DNA from: Tetragonia tetragonoides
Taxonomy: Eukaryota > Streptophyta > Magnoliopsida > Caryophyllales > Aizoaceae
Assembly: GCA_038025085.1 (NCBI GenBank)
Contig: CM076140.1
Coordinates: 2,730,501-2,794,500 of the forward strand
Length of the DNA stretch: 64,000 nt
Reading direction: 5' to 3'
Part shown: one piece after another, positions 1-11,490 of the stretch
How positions within the stretch are numbered: position 1 is the stretch's first letter
Layout: the number at the start of each line of letters is the position of its first letter
The notes under the pieces: model-generated
The model's input: the letters and a program-made list of their open reading frames with translations, nothing else
What the model was told of the DNA's origin: nothing
Database searches by the model: none
Position numbers and translations under genes: made by a program

Positions 1-317
1 AAGAGACAAAGTTAAACGCTATCCCCACCATTATAACAGGAAAAGTGGTATCATTTGCATTAATTGAAGAAGTCATGTTCGATCCTTTGCTTGATTATTA
101 TCAGTCTAGTAATTAACTCAAATCCTTTTATATCTGATAACGTTGACGAATCTGAGGAAAGCACAAGTAATTACTTAGTAGACATATAATACAATGGGAG
201 AACTAGTCATATTCTTTCTGCATAAAATGAAAAGGGAATCAACATGCGACAGAGATAACAGATCTGGGCAGCATAGACGAGTAATACGAGGGTGGGATGT
301 GGGAGTAGAGAACTCAC

Positions 318-1930
318 TGGTTATCATGCCAATCCACCAAAGCGGCTCATACAAGTAGGAGTAACCTCCAGAACCTATGAGAAGAATTAAGAAAATAGTA
401 CATATTCATACATTAAAATTATGAAGATAACACACAGAGAGATAAAAGTAACATATCAATCATCAGTAAGTAATTTGCATGTTGACATAAAATTGAGTAA
501 CATGTCAAATGCTGTTAAAAAGCATCGAAAAGACCTTTTATACCCAAAAAAGAAAGGAGAAACCAAACAAACATCTGAAAGAATAGCTGACATCTCAAAA
601 TATAGAAGTTGTTTGTACTCTGCATACTACAATGACTAATAAGGTCCGCGCGTGTGTGTGTGTGTAGATCCCAGAGTTCACACCTTGGGGTCTCGTTTGA
701 AGTGTCAACTATCAAGTAACGAGACAAGAAGGATCATGCAGATGGCAAGGTCCAGGGAAGTCCAAGGGCCAGACATATATCACTGTCAAGCAACAACTGT
801 CAGGTACATATGGCTAAAAAGTTGCCTAATAGTAAGGCATTTGTAAATTGAGTGGGAATGAAGCCCCCGTGTAACGAACAAGATAACCATACTATTCACA
901 TTGTTTATAAGCCACCAAAGTTGAACAGCTTTCCAATCCTAAGAATCCTTGTAAGACAGCTCAAGAAAACTCACAATTTTTAGAGGATTTGAACAGTTAG
1001 AATTATAAGTTCACCAATGTCTTTCAGTAAACTGACTTCAAACATGATATTGTCATCTGAACACCCAAAAGAATATGAAACATAGGCATTTAATTTTGAC
1101 CCTCCTCTAGGTACATCAAACCATGCTATCCAATGGAAGGACGACTTTCACATGCATCATGGAGAAAATTTAAGAAGATGCAAGCATAGGTACCTAAGCT
1201 CTTTTTTTTTTTAACAATGAAGTTCTACATTCCAACTACACCTGGGAAGAAATAAACTCCACACCCTCCATTCTAGAAAGATACCAAAATTTCTATTTTA
1301 AGCCGTACATTGTTCACACTTCACAAAGTAGTAGCAATATAGTGATAACTTTCCCTTATTAGCTATATTAATAACATCCCAAACTATATGAAATTACCAA
1401 ACTCCACTGAAGTATATTTCAAAAATTGATGTCTTGTTATAATTTGTACTCCAACACCTAAACCCTAAAGTACCAGTTTGTTTGAGAAAGGAGAAGAACG
1501 TTATTCTAAACATGATACTCCTCTCACCTATTTTATCTATGCAAATATCATAATAAAGCTTAATACTAAAAGACAAGCAAAAAAACATGAACCTGAAACA
1601 TCAAGGAGGGCATATAGACTGTTTCTAATTACTGAAGAACATGACATGATGACAAGCCAACGAAATATGGAACACCAAGACAGACCCACATCAAAATGGC
1701 AGTAAAACTTAACGCATTATGAACCTAAGAAGCCAAAGAACACAGTTCAAATGAGTAAACCCAGAAAATACCTGCTCTAAGACCGGAAGCCCCAGCCTTC
1801 TTCAAACCCTTCTTTTTGATAATAAAGCTAGCCCCAATGAAGAAACTTGAAGACAAAGCCAATATCAAACCCTTAATATTGTCAGAGGACATCCCACGAT
1901 AAGGTCCATCATTTCCCTCTGACTCTTGCA

Positions 1931-1931
<1 letters not shown>
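318..1931 (-). CDS. NIPA-type magnesium transporter, 5' exons only (runs off the left edge)
   Basis: First two exons of a NIPA (DUF803) membrane transporter, a family linked to Mg2+ transport. Exon 1 is 1772-1931 (53 codons + 1 nt); exon 2 is 318-374 (57 nt). The ATG at 1931 gives MQESEGND..., and the conserved MSSDNIKG block follows, then a first membrane helix (LALSSSFFIGASFIIKKKG). The exon 1 donor GCAG|GTATTT joins the exon 2 acceptor CATAG|GTTCTGG in phase, giving RAGSGGYSYLYEPLWWIG, a family signature. The exon 2 donor is A|GTGAGT. The 1.4-kb intron between them holds a short (GT)n run near 651-666 and nothing else I recognise. The next exon should lie at about 1-37. A related string is there, but with no AG acceptor and a changed motif, so this copy may be damaged. 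An in-frame ATG at 2045 would read through the GA repeat and is an unlikely start. Confidence 0.8.

Positions 1932-1933
<2 letters not shown>

Positions 1934-1975
<42 letters not shown>
1934..1975. repeat. (CT)n microsatellite in the NIPA 5' leader
   Basis: About 21 uninterrupted CT units lie directly upstream of the NIPA start codon. They would read as GA in the transcript. Length polymorphism is likely. Confidence 0.95.
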
Positions 1976-1980
<5 letters not shown>

Positions 1981-3635
1981 TCCTTCACACTTTCCCTCTC
2001 TCTAGAGATTTTTCTGTGTGAGCAAAGTCTGCTTTTCCCACGCAATGTAAGGCATTAAAAGCTTTAAAGCGTCAAATTCACAAGATGGGTCTTCTAGTTT
2101 TTCTCTTCTTCAACCCCATTTCGCAGTTTAGAGAGAAGAAGATGAAATTTTTGGACGGAGATTGGGTGTGCCCTAAGGATCAAAGATTGGAGACACTACG
2201 ATGATCTGATGAAATGCACCGACAATGAGCGGTAATTGCACAAGGAAGTGGTGACAGACTACTGGAGACAGGTTAAAGCCTGAAAAGGGTTTTCAGTTTC
2301 GAAATTATTTTTTAAGATTATGATTTGGGAATTGGGATCGCCAATTTGCATTCAACTATGGCTATGGCCTATGGTATTGGGGGCGAAAACCAGATCGAGC
2401 AAGTCACTCAGATAAACCAAACCAAATACTTGATACTTCTATTCTCTTTAATAAATTACTCCGTAATTTTTTTTGTTGATCCAATTTTTTTTAAGGTGGC
2501 TTTGCAATGAACAACTTTAATCAAAGTTATCAATCAAATATGGGGTATAGTTTTTTTTTTTTTTTTTTTGGGTGCAAAATATGGGGTTATAGTTTAGTGC
2601 CATCCTTGAATCACTTGCAACAACCACATTAGAGAATACTTGCCAATTTGCCATCAATAATTTATTCAGGTCAAATTAGTTTAGTTCAAATATGCAATAT
2701 ACATACTATATTTCACTAGTACTCTTAATTTAATTTAATTTTTTTGGTTAAATTAATTTAATTTAGTTTAAGTCCTTTCGGTTGAAAAGAGCCTATCTAT
2801 AATAATTAATATCCATTTGTCAAACGTAATTTGTCTCATATCTTGGGATTAGTTTTTTTTAAGTATTGTTTGTTCTTTGTTTATCGGTTTGTATGATGAA
2901 ACTCAGGATCTTATTTTTGAGGAACAAATGATGATGTGAGATATGGACATTCAAAAGAGTTATGGCAGAATCTTCCATGAAAAGGTTGCAACAAGAAAAT
3001 CATCTATTGAAATGGAGTTGTTCGAAGTTGTAAAAATCATTATGCCAGTTAGCTTTCTCATTTGAATGTGCTCTCATGCGTAAAATCATTACCTTGTTGA
3101 GTTAAATTTCATATTGTAGATATCGAATGACTTATTATTGATGCAATTTGTTTTTCCATTCAAGGAACATACAAAGACTAGGAAAAAAATTCGGCAAGAT
3201 ATTGCAATATTTTGTACAATGAGATAGCCTGGTAGCTTAATAATGTCTGAAAATTACCCTGAAAAAAGTTAAGTATGAAGCTTCGTGCTGCAATAATAAT
3301 TGTAATGTAAACATGACTTCGTTCACTTTGAAATTTTTGTCAAAGACTAAAATCGCAAACGATACCATAAAGTCTCCATGATATTCAATTCAAGAAGTAG
3401 GCCCTTGATTTAGTCAGTCAGAAACACAAAACATAGGAAAAATCTTTAAACTGAGTTGTTTTTCTTAAAGAATTTGATCAGATCATTTGAGTACAATGAA
3501 TGTACGTTCTAAGAGTGTGATTAGTCATTTAGAGCAAAGTGTACCATATCACAGCAGTTACATCATATGGGAAACCTTTCCAAGTCTTTGCTCGCCACTT
3601 TTCTCAGTCAATGCCACCCCTTCCAACACGCCTAA

Positions 3636-3637
<2 letters not shown>
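1976..3637. other. Divergent intergenic region between the NIPA and LRR-kinase genes
   Basis: AT-rich spacer between two genes transcribed away from each other, so it should contain both promoters. It holds a poly-T run near 2551-2570 and an imperfect AT palindrome near 2727-2770. I see no coding sequence or RNA gene in it. Confidence 0.5.

Positions 3638-3696
<59 letters not shown>
3638..3696. repeat. (CT)n microsatellite upstream of the LRR receptor-like gene
   Basis: About 29 perfect CT units lie 170 bp before the ATG at 3867, probably in the 5' leader. Pyrimidine-rich leaders are common in plant genes. The same repeat type sits in the leader of the neighbouring divergent NIPA gene. Confidence 0.95.
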
Positions 3697-3699
<3 letters not shown>

Positions 3700-3866
3700 C
3701 CATTCCAGTCGTTTGCTTCTCCCTCGTTCATTTCCTTGTGTTTTGCTCCTCCAGCTTCATTCTCTACTTCCATATGGAACCAACAAGCAGTTAAGCTGCA
3801 TAAAAACAACCATAATATAAACTACTGTTATTTCGAAAGACGGGCCATCTGCAGAGCTACAAGAAG

Positions 3867-6800
3867 ATGGGCATAATTAGCTTCAGGTGTGTTCTCTCGT
3901 TCTCTCAATTCTTCCCATTCACAAACAACATCATCATTACCTTCATATTGTTATTCAGTCCAGTGTCTTTTCAGCTATCTCCAACCCAAAAATCCACCAT
4001 GCTCTACCTCTCCGACCTCCTCCATAACGAAAAAACCTCCATCACATGGAATGTTAGCGCAGACCCATGTTCATGGTCAGGTGTGACATGCAGTAGTGCC
4101 CCCAACACCAGCTCCTCTGTTACTAAACTTTCTCTCTCAAACATTGGCCTCACCAATTCCAGTATCTTACCTTTAGCTGCATGCCAGATTGACTCTTTAG
4201 AGACTCTTGACGTCTCGAAAAATGGTCTCTCTTCATTCCCAGATGGGTTTCTGACATTCTGCGGAGGACTTCAGGGGCTAAAACTGGTGAACTTTAGCTT
4301 GAACAGTATATCTGGCCCTTTGCCCTCTTTTTCCAAAGGCTTCAGTAAATTAGAGTCATTGGACTTGTCTGACAACTCCATGAGTGGAAGCATTGAGATG
4401 CAGCTAGATGGTTTAGTGGGTCTCAAAAGTTTAGATCTTAGCTTTAATAATTTCACAGGGTCAGTTCCAATCAAGCTTGGAAAAACCAGGGCCCTAGAGC
4501 AGCTTATAATATCAGACAACTCTTTTCTAGGGCCAATACCGGAACAGCTTGCTGACTACAAGAACCTAATCACTATTGATCTTAGCTTGAATAAGCTCAC
4601 TGGCAACCTCTCTTCTAGAATTGGGCAGCTTCCAAAATTGGAAATTTTAGTACTATCTGCAAACTTGCTTACTGGTGAGGTCCCCAACTTTATTTCCAGA
4701 ATCACAACACTAAAGAGATTTGCAGCTAATCACAACAAGTTTACTGGTGTAATTCCATCTGGGATTACAAGGTTCCTAAGGAACTTGGACCTGAGTTACA
4801 ACAACTTAAGTGGGTTGATACCAGATGATCTTCTCTCGCAGACAACTCTGCAGACAGTTGATCTCTCTTTCAATCGGTTGATAGGACCCATACCTGGTAA
4901 TGTTTCTTCAAGTTTGGTTAGGCTGAGGCTGGGAAGCAATTTACTAAGTGAGTTCATTTTACCAATCAATTTTAGCAAGCTACAGAACTTGGTTTACTTG
5001 GAGCTGGAAAACAACAGCTTCAGTGGACCAATCCCTTCAGATTTGGGTTCATGCCAGAAGTTACACTTGTTGAGCTTGGGTGTAAACAGATTCTCTGGTG
5101 GATTGCCGGCCGAATTGCTTGATCTCAAACAGCTCCAAGCCTTGAATCTTCAGCAAAACCACCTTGTTGGAGAAATCCCTAATGAGATCACCAAGCTATC
5201 CAATTTGTTGATCCTGAATATGAGCTGGAATGCGCTAAACGGTACGATCCCTCCTTCCATATCAGGCTTGACAAATCTTCAATCTTTAGATTTGCAAGGC
5301 AACATCCTTAGCGGTTTGATACCCAGAAGTATTGGGGACATGAATTCCCTACTTGAACTCCACCTAGGGAAGAATCATCTTAGTGGGTACATTCCCTCCA
5401 TGCCCAAAAAATTACAGTACGCTCTAAACCTCAGCAACAATCTCTTTGAAGGACGCATCCCTGAAACACTTTCTCAGCTAACTTCCCTGGAGATCTTGGA
5501 TCTGTCCAACAACAGATTTTCTGGCATAGTTCCAACATCTCTAGCTACTATGGCAAGCTTAACAATGCTGCTTCTTGATAACAATAATCTCTCCGGAGAC
5601 CTTCCACTGTTTCCTTCCAACGTCATTGTAGACTTCCATGGAAATCCCTTCCTCATTAAACTACCCCCAGACTCTCCAGACAATAGCTTTGTGTCAAGTC
5701 ACAAGAAGATATCATTTGCAGCAAAAATTGCTGTTGTGAGTGGAGCTGCTCTAGTTGGTATCATGGTCGCTATTCTTGCAGTATTTCTCTCAAAGCGAAT
5801 ACTTTACAGGGCTAAAAATCTTGAAATTCAGCCACGGGATGAGGATATTCCTCTCCCTCAAGGCAACTTGTTGACAACAAACAGCATCCATAAATCAAGC
5901 ATTGATTTCCCCAAAGCCATGGAAGCAGTGTCTAACCCATTAAACCTTATGCTCAAGACAAAGTACTCAAGCTACTTCAAAGTGACCATGCCCTCCGGAC
6001 CAAGTTACTTTGTCAAGAAGCTGAACCTGAGTGATAGGATATGCCAACTGGGCGGCCATGAAAAGTTTGGGCAGGAGCTAGAGGCTCTAGGGAAGCTGAA
6101 CAGTTCAAACATCATGACTCCTTTGGCCTATATGTTGGCAGGAGATAATGCTTATCTTTTCTATAAAGTGACAGAGATGGGTACTTTGTTTGATGCTCTC
6201 CATAGAAATTCTGGGATTCCTTTAGATTGGGCGAGCCGGTGCAGCATAGCTGTAGGGGTAGCTCAAGGGATGGCTTCTCTCCATGGATGCTTATCTGGTC
6301 CTATCCTGCTCTTCGATCTGACAAGCAAAACAATCATGCTCAAGTCATTGAAGGAGCCCCAAATTGGAGACATTGAACTTTGCAAGGTCATGGATCCCTC
6401 AAAGAGCACTAGCAGCCTCTCAGCTGTGGCAGGTTCTGTTGGCTATATCCCACCAGGTGAAGATCTATTCAGTCTTGCCTTTCACTTGCATAACTTAGTT
6501 CACTAAGCATACATTAAATAATGTGATTGATCCTAATTTGTAAATATTGTGATTTTTTTTTTTCCTAATAATTGGGTTGCAGAATATGCATACACAATGA
6601 GGGTAACAGTGGCAGGAAATGTTTATAGCTTTGGGGTGATTCTGCTAGAGATGTTAACTGGAAAGCAGGCAGTTAGTGAAGGGGCCGAATTGGCAAAGTG
6701 CGTATTGAATAACTCAAAACAGCCGCGTAACTGGGATTGGATGCTTGATTACACCATTACTCAAACATCACAGGCTGTCAAAAGTCAGATGAAAGCAGTG

Positions 6801-6890
6801 CTCAAGATTGCTTTGGCCTGCATTAATGCCTCATCAGAGGCAAGACCAAAGATGAAGACTGTGCTGAGGATGCTCCTAAATGCAACATGA
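3867..6890 (+). CDS. LRR receptor-like protein with degenerate kinase domain (PXC3/At1g34420-like)
   Basis: Membrane receptor-like kinase family protein. Exon 1 is 3867-6456 and exon 2 is 6583-6890, 965 aa in total. The donor CCACCAG|GTGAAG and acceptor TTGCAG|AATATG join in phase, restoring GYIPPEYAYTMRV; without splicing the frame stops at 6506. Order: N-terminal hydrophobic signal segment (about residues 10-32); LRR N-terminal cap with WNVSADPCSWSGVTC; some 20 leucine-rich repeats (about 75-590); one membrane helix (about 617-643); kinase-like domain (about 680-955). The domain keeps a VAIK-like lysine (YFVKK, about 717) but lacks a glycine-rich loop. The HRD region reads LLFDLTSK and the DFG position reads IGDIEL. 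This looks like a pseudokinase that would signal through partners. The ATG has a moderate context (AAGATGGGC), with stops upstream in the frame. The ligand is unknown. Confidence 0.88.
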
Positions 6891-7036
6891 GCACATCTGA
6901 AATTTGTTTGATTTCATGACTTGTGTAGCAATGAAACTAAACCCTGTTTTTATCCAGGGAGTTTTGGGGCTGAGTTGAAATACAAGTGATGCATCGATAG
7001 ATAGATTTGGTTGGTGGTGTAACTATATTACACTAT

Positions 7037-7515
7037 TTGGGTATGTTTGGCACAATTAGTTGTTGCAGCTGAAAGATGTGAGTTGTGATTGAGAATAGTA
7101 AGTTGTAAGCCGTGAAGCTAGCCGTCTAAAATAGAAGAGTTTGACAAACCTAACTGATTTATTCCCGGAATCATGTAAAAAGACATAAAAGAACAAAACA
7201 AACACATAATTAATGAAATAAATAGTGGTTAAGACGATGAGATGGGAGCACAAGTGGTAAGTGTCCCACTCTCACACCCCAATGGTCACAGGTACAAATC
7301 CCCGTGTAGGGAGAATAAATCCTCCTCAACCATTATTTGCACCTCTCCATCTGAGATGGGTTGGCTTGTGCAGCTTATGTACCTGAATCAAAGCTTTTTT
7401 TGTCCCAGAAAGGCAAAACAGCTAAATGCTTTTTTCAACCAAAGTCATTATTATTTTTTTATTTTTCTGGTCCGACTAAAAGCTCCAAAAGGCTTTGTGC
7501 CGAATACAACATTAG
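7037..7515. mobile_element. Possible degenerate hAT-like MITE with a nested SINE-like segment
   Basis: The left end reads GTATGTTTGGCACAA near 7040. The right end, read on the opposite strand, gives GTATTCGGCACAA near 7494-7510. These resemble the short inverted ends of hAT-type MITEs, but I found no clear 8-bp target duplication. Inside, 7236-7330 has a tRNA-like look: AGTGGTAAGTGTCCC resembles an A box and GGTACAAATCCC a B box about 35 bp later, as in tRNA-derived SINEs. Both calls are tentative. Confidence 0.3.
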
Positions 7516-8097
7516 TCTGAGGATTATGATTTGACAATATTTCAAACTCTTGTTATCTAATATTTTTTTTTTTTTGGTGCAAGTCAGAAATTGTATTATT
7601 GCTCTCTGTAATGTAACAAGATTACAGTCCTTAGGCAATGTAGATCCAAGGCCACCTACTAGGTAGGGTTCCTTTTTGCTACATCCCTCTACTACCTTAC
7701 ATCCCTTCAATCTGGTGCAACTCACTACAGACAATGGTTCACCCTCTCTGTAAACATTACACTTTGCAAAAATTGTTTCCCACCATCTCTGTAAACATTA
7801 CAATTTGCAAAAATTATTTCTGACTTACAGCAAAATACAAAAACATTTATATCTAAAAATATTACAACCAAAACTTCCAGGAGTTGATGTATTCTGATTC
7901 TGACATGCTGTTGAGTCTAGCTTCTGCCCACTGGTTTTGATTCCCCTGCTGTAACCTGCTGCATAACCTTGCTGTCTTCCTCCTGCTGTTTGCTGACTTG
8001 ATGCCTAACACATGCACTGATGACCTGCTGCCTCTGCTGGTTGCTCATCTGGTGCAGTCCTGTCTTTTTGCCTGAGTCTACTGTGGTACAAGAGCAC

Positions 8098-11000
8098 TTA
8101 AATTCTCTCTACCCATTTTTTGTCTTTGCTGTTGATTTTTCTCAGTCTGCTGCACTGTTGTATTCTGATCCTCACTGGTTGCTGAATCTGCTGCATGATC
8201 TGCATCACAGAAAGAGTGTTTCCCACAAAATGTTTAATATTTCTGCTTCTCCACAGCCAGTATACAGCTGCTGCTAGCCCAGCTGCATATACTTCCTTCC
8301 TGAAATTTGAGCATTTCTGCCTACTTATCCAGTTCAGCAAGCTCTGAATTGTGTTTGTTCTTGATGTAATCTGTAGCCAGCTTCTCACTTGTTGTAAAAC
8401 ATCTGCAGCCATGTTACATGTGAAGAAAAGGTGATTGTGGTCTTCTGGTTTTGCCTTGCACAGGTTGCATACATCATCCCCATTCAGGAAGCCCATGTTC
8501 TGCATTCTGTCCTTAGTTAACAATCTTCCCTGCTGAGCCAACCATAGGCAGAAGCTGTGTCTTGGCATTGTTACCCTTCCCCAAATCAGGTTGGCATGTC
8601 TCTGCTTAGGCATATCTCCCACCAAAGTGCTGTATCCCCTTGCAGCTGTATAGCAACCATCTGCATCTCTTTTCCAGACCCCTCTAACTGTGTAATGCTC
8701 CTGGAAATAGCTCTTGATTTTGTTGAGTTTGGTCCAGTACCAGCTGGCACCCCACACTGGTGCATAATCCCAGAGATTTGTCCCTTTCAGATATATCCCA
8801 TTTATCCATTTTACCCACAAAGTATCCTTTTTTGTGGCTAAATCCCAGATATGTTTTCCATTCAGAGCCACATTAAACCATTTGCAATTTTTTATGTTTA
8901 TGCCCCCATTTTTCCTAGGTCTGCATACTATATCCCATGCCACCAGGTTGGTTTTGTGCTTCTCCTCAGTGGATCCCCATAAGAAATATCTGCATTTTTG
9001 TTCTATACTTTTAAGTACCCCTGCAGGCATTATGAAAATGCTAGACCAGTACACATGTATAGAGAAAAGCACAGAATTTATGAGTTGGGTTCTTCCTGCA
9101 TATGATAGGTTCCTAGAAGCCCATATCTGCAATTTTTTGGTCATTTTATCAACCAAGCACTCACAGTCAATTTTGCTCCATTTAGATGGAGAAAGTGGGA
9201 CTCCCAAGTACTTCATAGGTAATGTACCCTCCCTAAATCCAGATAATGCTAACAATTCTCTTTTTGTTTCCCCATCCACACCAGCTATGTATAGGTTAGA
9301 TTTCTCCTTATTAGCATGCAGCCCAGTAGCTTGTGCAAAGTAATTTATGCAATTCATCATTATACTTACAGATTCAGGGGTAGCTTTGCAGAAACACATC
9401 AGATCATCAGCAAAACACAAGTGGCTCAAAGCTAGTTCCTTGCACATGGGGTGCCAATTGAAGCTTTTGTCCATGCATGCAATTTTCAGAATCCTTGAGA
9501 AATACTCCATGACCAGCACAAATATCAATGGGGACACTGGATCTCCTTGCCTGATGCCACGTTGAGCAGTAAAGAATCCATGTACTCCACCATTTATGTT
9601 GATGCTGAAACTTGCAGTTTGTATACATTCCAGTATCCAGCCAATAAACTTAATTGGGAATCCATACCCTTGCAGCATCTCCTTGATAAAGCTCCAGTGT
9701 ATTGTATCATAAGCTTTCCTCAGGTCTATCTTCATCAAGCATCTAGGCGAGGATTGCTTCCTGTTGTAGTGCTTGATTAGGTCCTGACATATCATGATGT
9801 TGTGCACAATTGACCTTTGTGCCACAAAGGCACCCTGGTTCACAGAGATGAGGTCAGGTAGCACTGTTGCCAATCTTCCACATAGGATCTTTGAAATGCA
9901 TTTGTATATGGTGTTGCAGCATGCAATAGGTCTGAAATCAGAGGCTTTTTCAGGGTTCCCTATTTTCTGCACAAGACAAAGGTTAGTTGCATTCACCTCT
10001 TTAAGCATTTTAGAGGCTTCAAAAAAATCTATAATTGCATTGGTCACTTCATCCCCAACAATACTCCATGCTTCCTTGAAGAAACCTGAGCCAAAGCCAT
10101 CAGGGCCTGGGCTTTTATTCCTATCAATGTCAAACATAGCTCTCTGTACTTCCTCAGCAGTCACTGGTGCACTGATGCTCATCTGTTGTTGCATACTTAG
10201 TTTTTTCCCTGCTGAAAAGAAGCTCTCCTCTGCTGTAGTGCCTCTGGTTCCTGATACCCCCAGCATCTTCCTGTAAAACCCCACAAATTCTTCAATGATC
10301 AAGTCTTTTTCCTCCAATAAGATGCCCTCTTGTGTCTGTATGGAGTGCAATCTGTTTTGTTGCCTTCTCTGTTTCATAATTGCATGGAAAAACTGATTAT
10401 TTCCATCTCCCAGTTGCACCCACCTAGCCTTGCTCTTTTGTTGTAGGAATGTCTCAGCTGCCAGGTTTATGTCGTTGAACCTTCTCCTAGCCTGAATTTC
10501 TCCCTTCTGCAGTAATTCATTCAGTGGCTCTTTGTTTGCATCTTCTTGTGCTTGATTCATTACTGATCTAGCAATCTCAGTCTGAGCTAAAATATCACTA
10601 AACTCAGCTCTGTTGAGCTTTTTCAATGCATGTTTCACATTTTTCAGTTTTTGGTATACCTTAAACATTTTTGTACCTTGTGTTCTACAATTCCATGCTT
10701 GCTGCACCAAGGCTAGGAATTCAGAGTGAAGGCACCACATATTAAAGAATTTAAAGGGGGTTTTATTAATATTCAGGTTTTTGTGCAGGGTTATGTAGAT
10801 AGGGGTATGATCAGATACATCCTCTGGCATGAACTGTAGGGTGCACTGGTCAAACTCCTGCATCCATAAACTGTTGACAAAGACCCAATCTATCTTAGAG
10901 TATACCCTTCCCCTCTCTTCATGCCTATTGTTCCAGGTATAAGGGCATCCAGACCAACTCATTTCATGTAAGAAACAGCTATCTATACAGGATTTAAAAT

Positions 11001-11490
11001 CCTGAATTTCAGCATAGGTGACTGGCAAGCCACCTTGTCTGTTCTCATGAAGCAAAACATTGTTGAAATCCCCTCCAACAATCCATGGTTTGTTGCAGGT
11101 AGTAGCAAAATCATTCATATCCCTCCACAGTTGCTTCCTATCTTCTTTCTCATTCATTCCATATACAAAACTCACCACAAAATCTTTTTTCCCTTCCTTG
11201 TTTCTCACATTACATATGACCATTTGCACAGAGGAAAAAATAATGTCAACATGAAAATAATTAGGTAACCACCTAATCCAAATTCTACCAAGTCTGTGTT
11301 CATTGTGGTTACTAAATGATTCCCACTCTGGCATGAAACTATTTTTGCATTTTTCCAGGTTAACTAATCTAATTTTTGTTTCAAGAAAAGCTACCAATCC
11401 ACATTTATTTTTTTTACAGTAGAGGGCCACATCCCTCTGCTTGTTTGGGCCATTCAGGCCTCTAACATTCCAAATAAGCAACCTATCCAT
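8098..11490 (-). CDS. L1 ORF2: endonuclease and reverse transcriptase
   Basis: The 1130-aa protein makes the target nick and the first cDNA strand during L1 insertion. An AP-like endonuclease occupies about residues 1-230: WNVRGLN at the start, ETKIR for the catalytic glutamate, IVGGDFNNVL for the catalytic aspartate, and SDHTPI near its end. The reverse transcriptase follows, with KIDLRKAYDTIHW, RGIRQGDPVSPLIF and the catalytic FADD at about 693-696. The C-terminus has the zinc-binding zf-RVT region (CNLCKAKPEDHNHLFFTC). No RNase H domain is visible after it. All the key residues I looked for are present. The start overlaps the ORF1 stop, so translation probably depends on reinitiation. Host codon use was not compared. 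Confidence 0.93.
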   Translation of the reverse strand: MDRLLIWNVRGLNGPNKQRDVALYCKKNKCGLVAFLETKIRLVNLEKCKNSFMPEWESFSNHNEHRLGRIWIRWLPNYFHVDIIFSSVQMVICNVRNKEGKKDFVVSFVYGMNEKEDRKQLWRDMNDFATTCNKPWIVGGDFNNVLLHENRQGGLPVTYAEIQDFKSCIDSCFLHEMSWSGCPYTWNNRHEERGRVYSKIDWVFVNSLWMQEFDQCTLQFMPEDVSDHTPIYITLHKNLNINKTPFKFFNMWCLHSEFLALVQQAWNCRTQGTKMFKVYQKLKNVKHALKKLNRAEFSDILAQTEIARSVMNQAQEDANKEPLNELLQKGEIQARRRFNDINLAAETFLQQKSKARWVQLGDGNNQFFHAIMKQRRQQNRLHSIQTQEGILLEEKDLIIEEFVGFYRKMLGVSGTRGTTAEESFFSAGKKLSMQQQMSISAPVTAEEVQRAMFDIDRNKSPGPDGFGSGFFKEAWSIVGDEVTNAIIDFFEASKMLKEVNATNLCLVQKIGNPEKASDFRPIACCNTIYKCISKILCGRLATVLPDLISVNQGAFVAQRSIVHNIMICQDLIKHYNRKQSSPRCLMKIDLRKAYDTIHWSFIKEMLQGYGFPIKFIGWILECIQTASFSININGGVHGFFTAQRGIRQGDPVSPLIFVLVMEYFSRILKIACMDKSFNWHPMCKELALSHLCFADDLMCFCKATPESVSIMMNCINYFAQATGLHANKEKSNLYIAGVDGETKRELLALSGFREGTLPMKYLGVPLSPSKWSKIDCECLVDKMTKKLQIWASRNLSYAGRTQLINSVLFSIHVYWSSIFIMPAGVLKSIEQKCRYFLWGSTEEKHKTNLVAWDIVCRPRKNGGINIKNCKWFNVALNGKHIWDLATKKDTLWVKWINGIYLKGTNLWDYAPVWGASWYWTKLNKIKSYFQEHYTVRGVWKRDADGCYTAARGYSTLVGDMPKQRHANLIWGRVTMPRHSFCLWLAQQGRLLTKDRMQNMGFLNGDDVCNLCKAKPEDHNHLFFTCNMAADVLQQVRSWLQITSRTNTIQSLLNWISRQKCSNFRKEVYAAGLAAAVYWLWRSRNIKHFVGNTLSVMQIMQQIQQPVRIRIQQCSRLRKINSKDKKWVERI

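Noticed and set aside
3487..3866. Upstream in-frame extension of the LRR gene through the CT repeat
   Set aside because: These open frames are (CT)n translations, not continuous with the signal-peptide start at 3867, and better seen as leader.
8020..10276. Plus-strand open frames across 8.0-12.1 kb
   Set aside because: Antisense shadows of the L1 ORFs.
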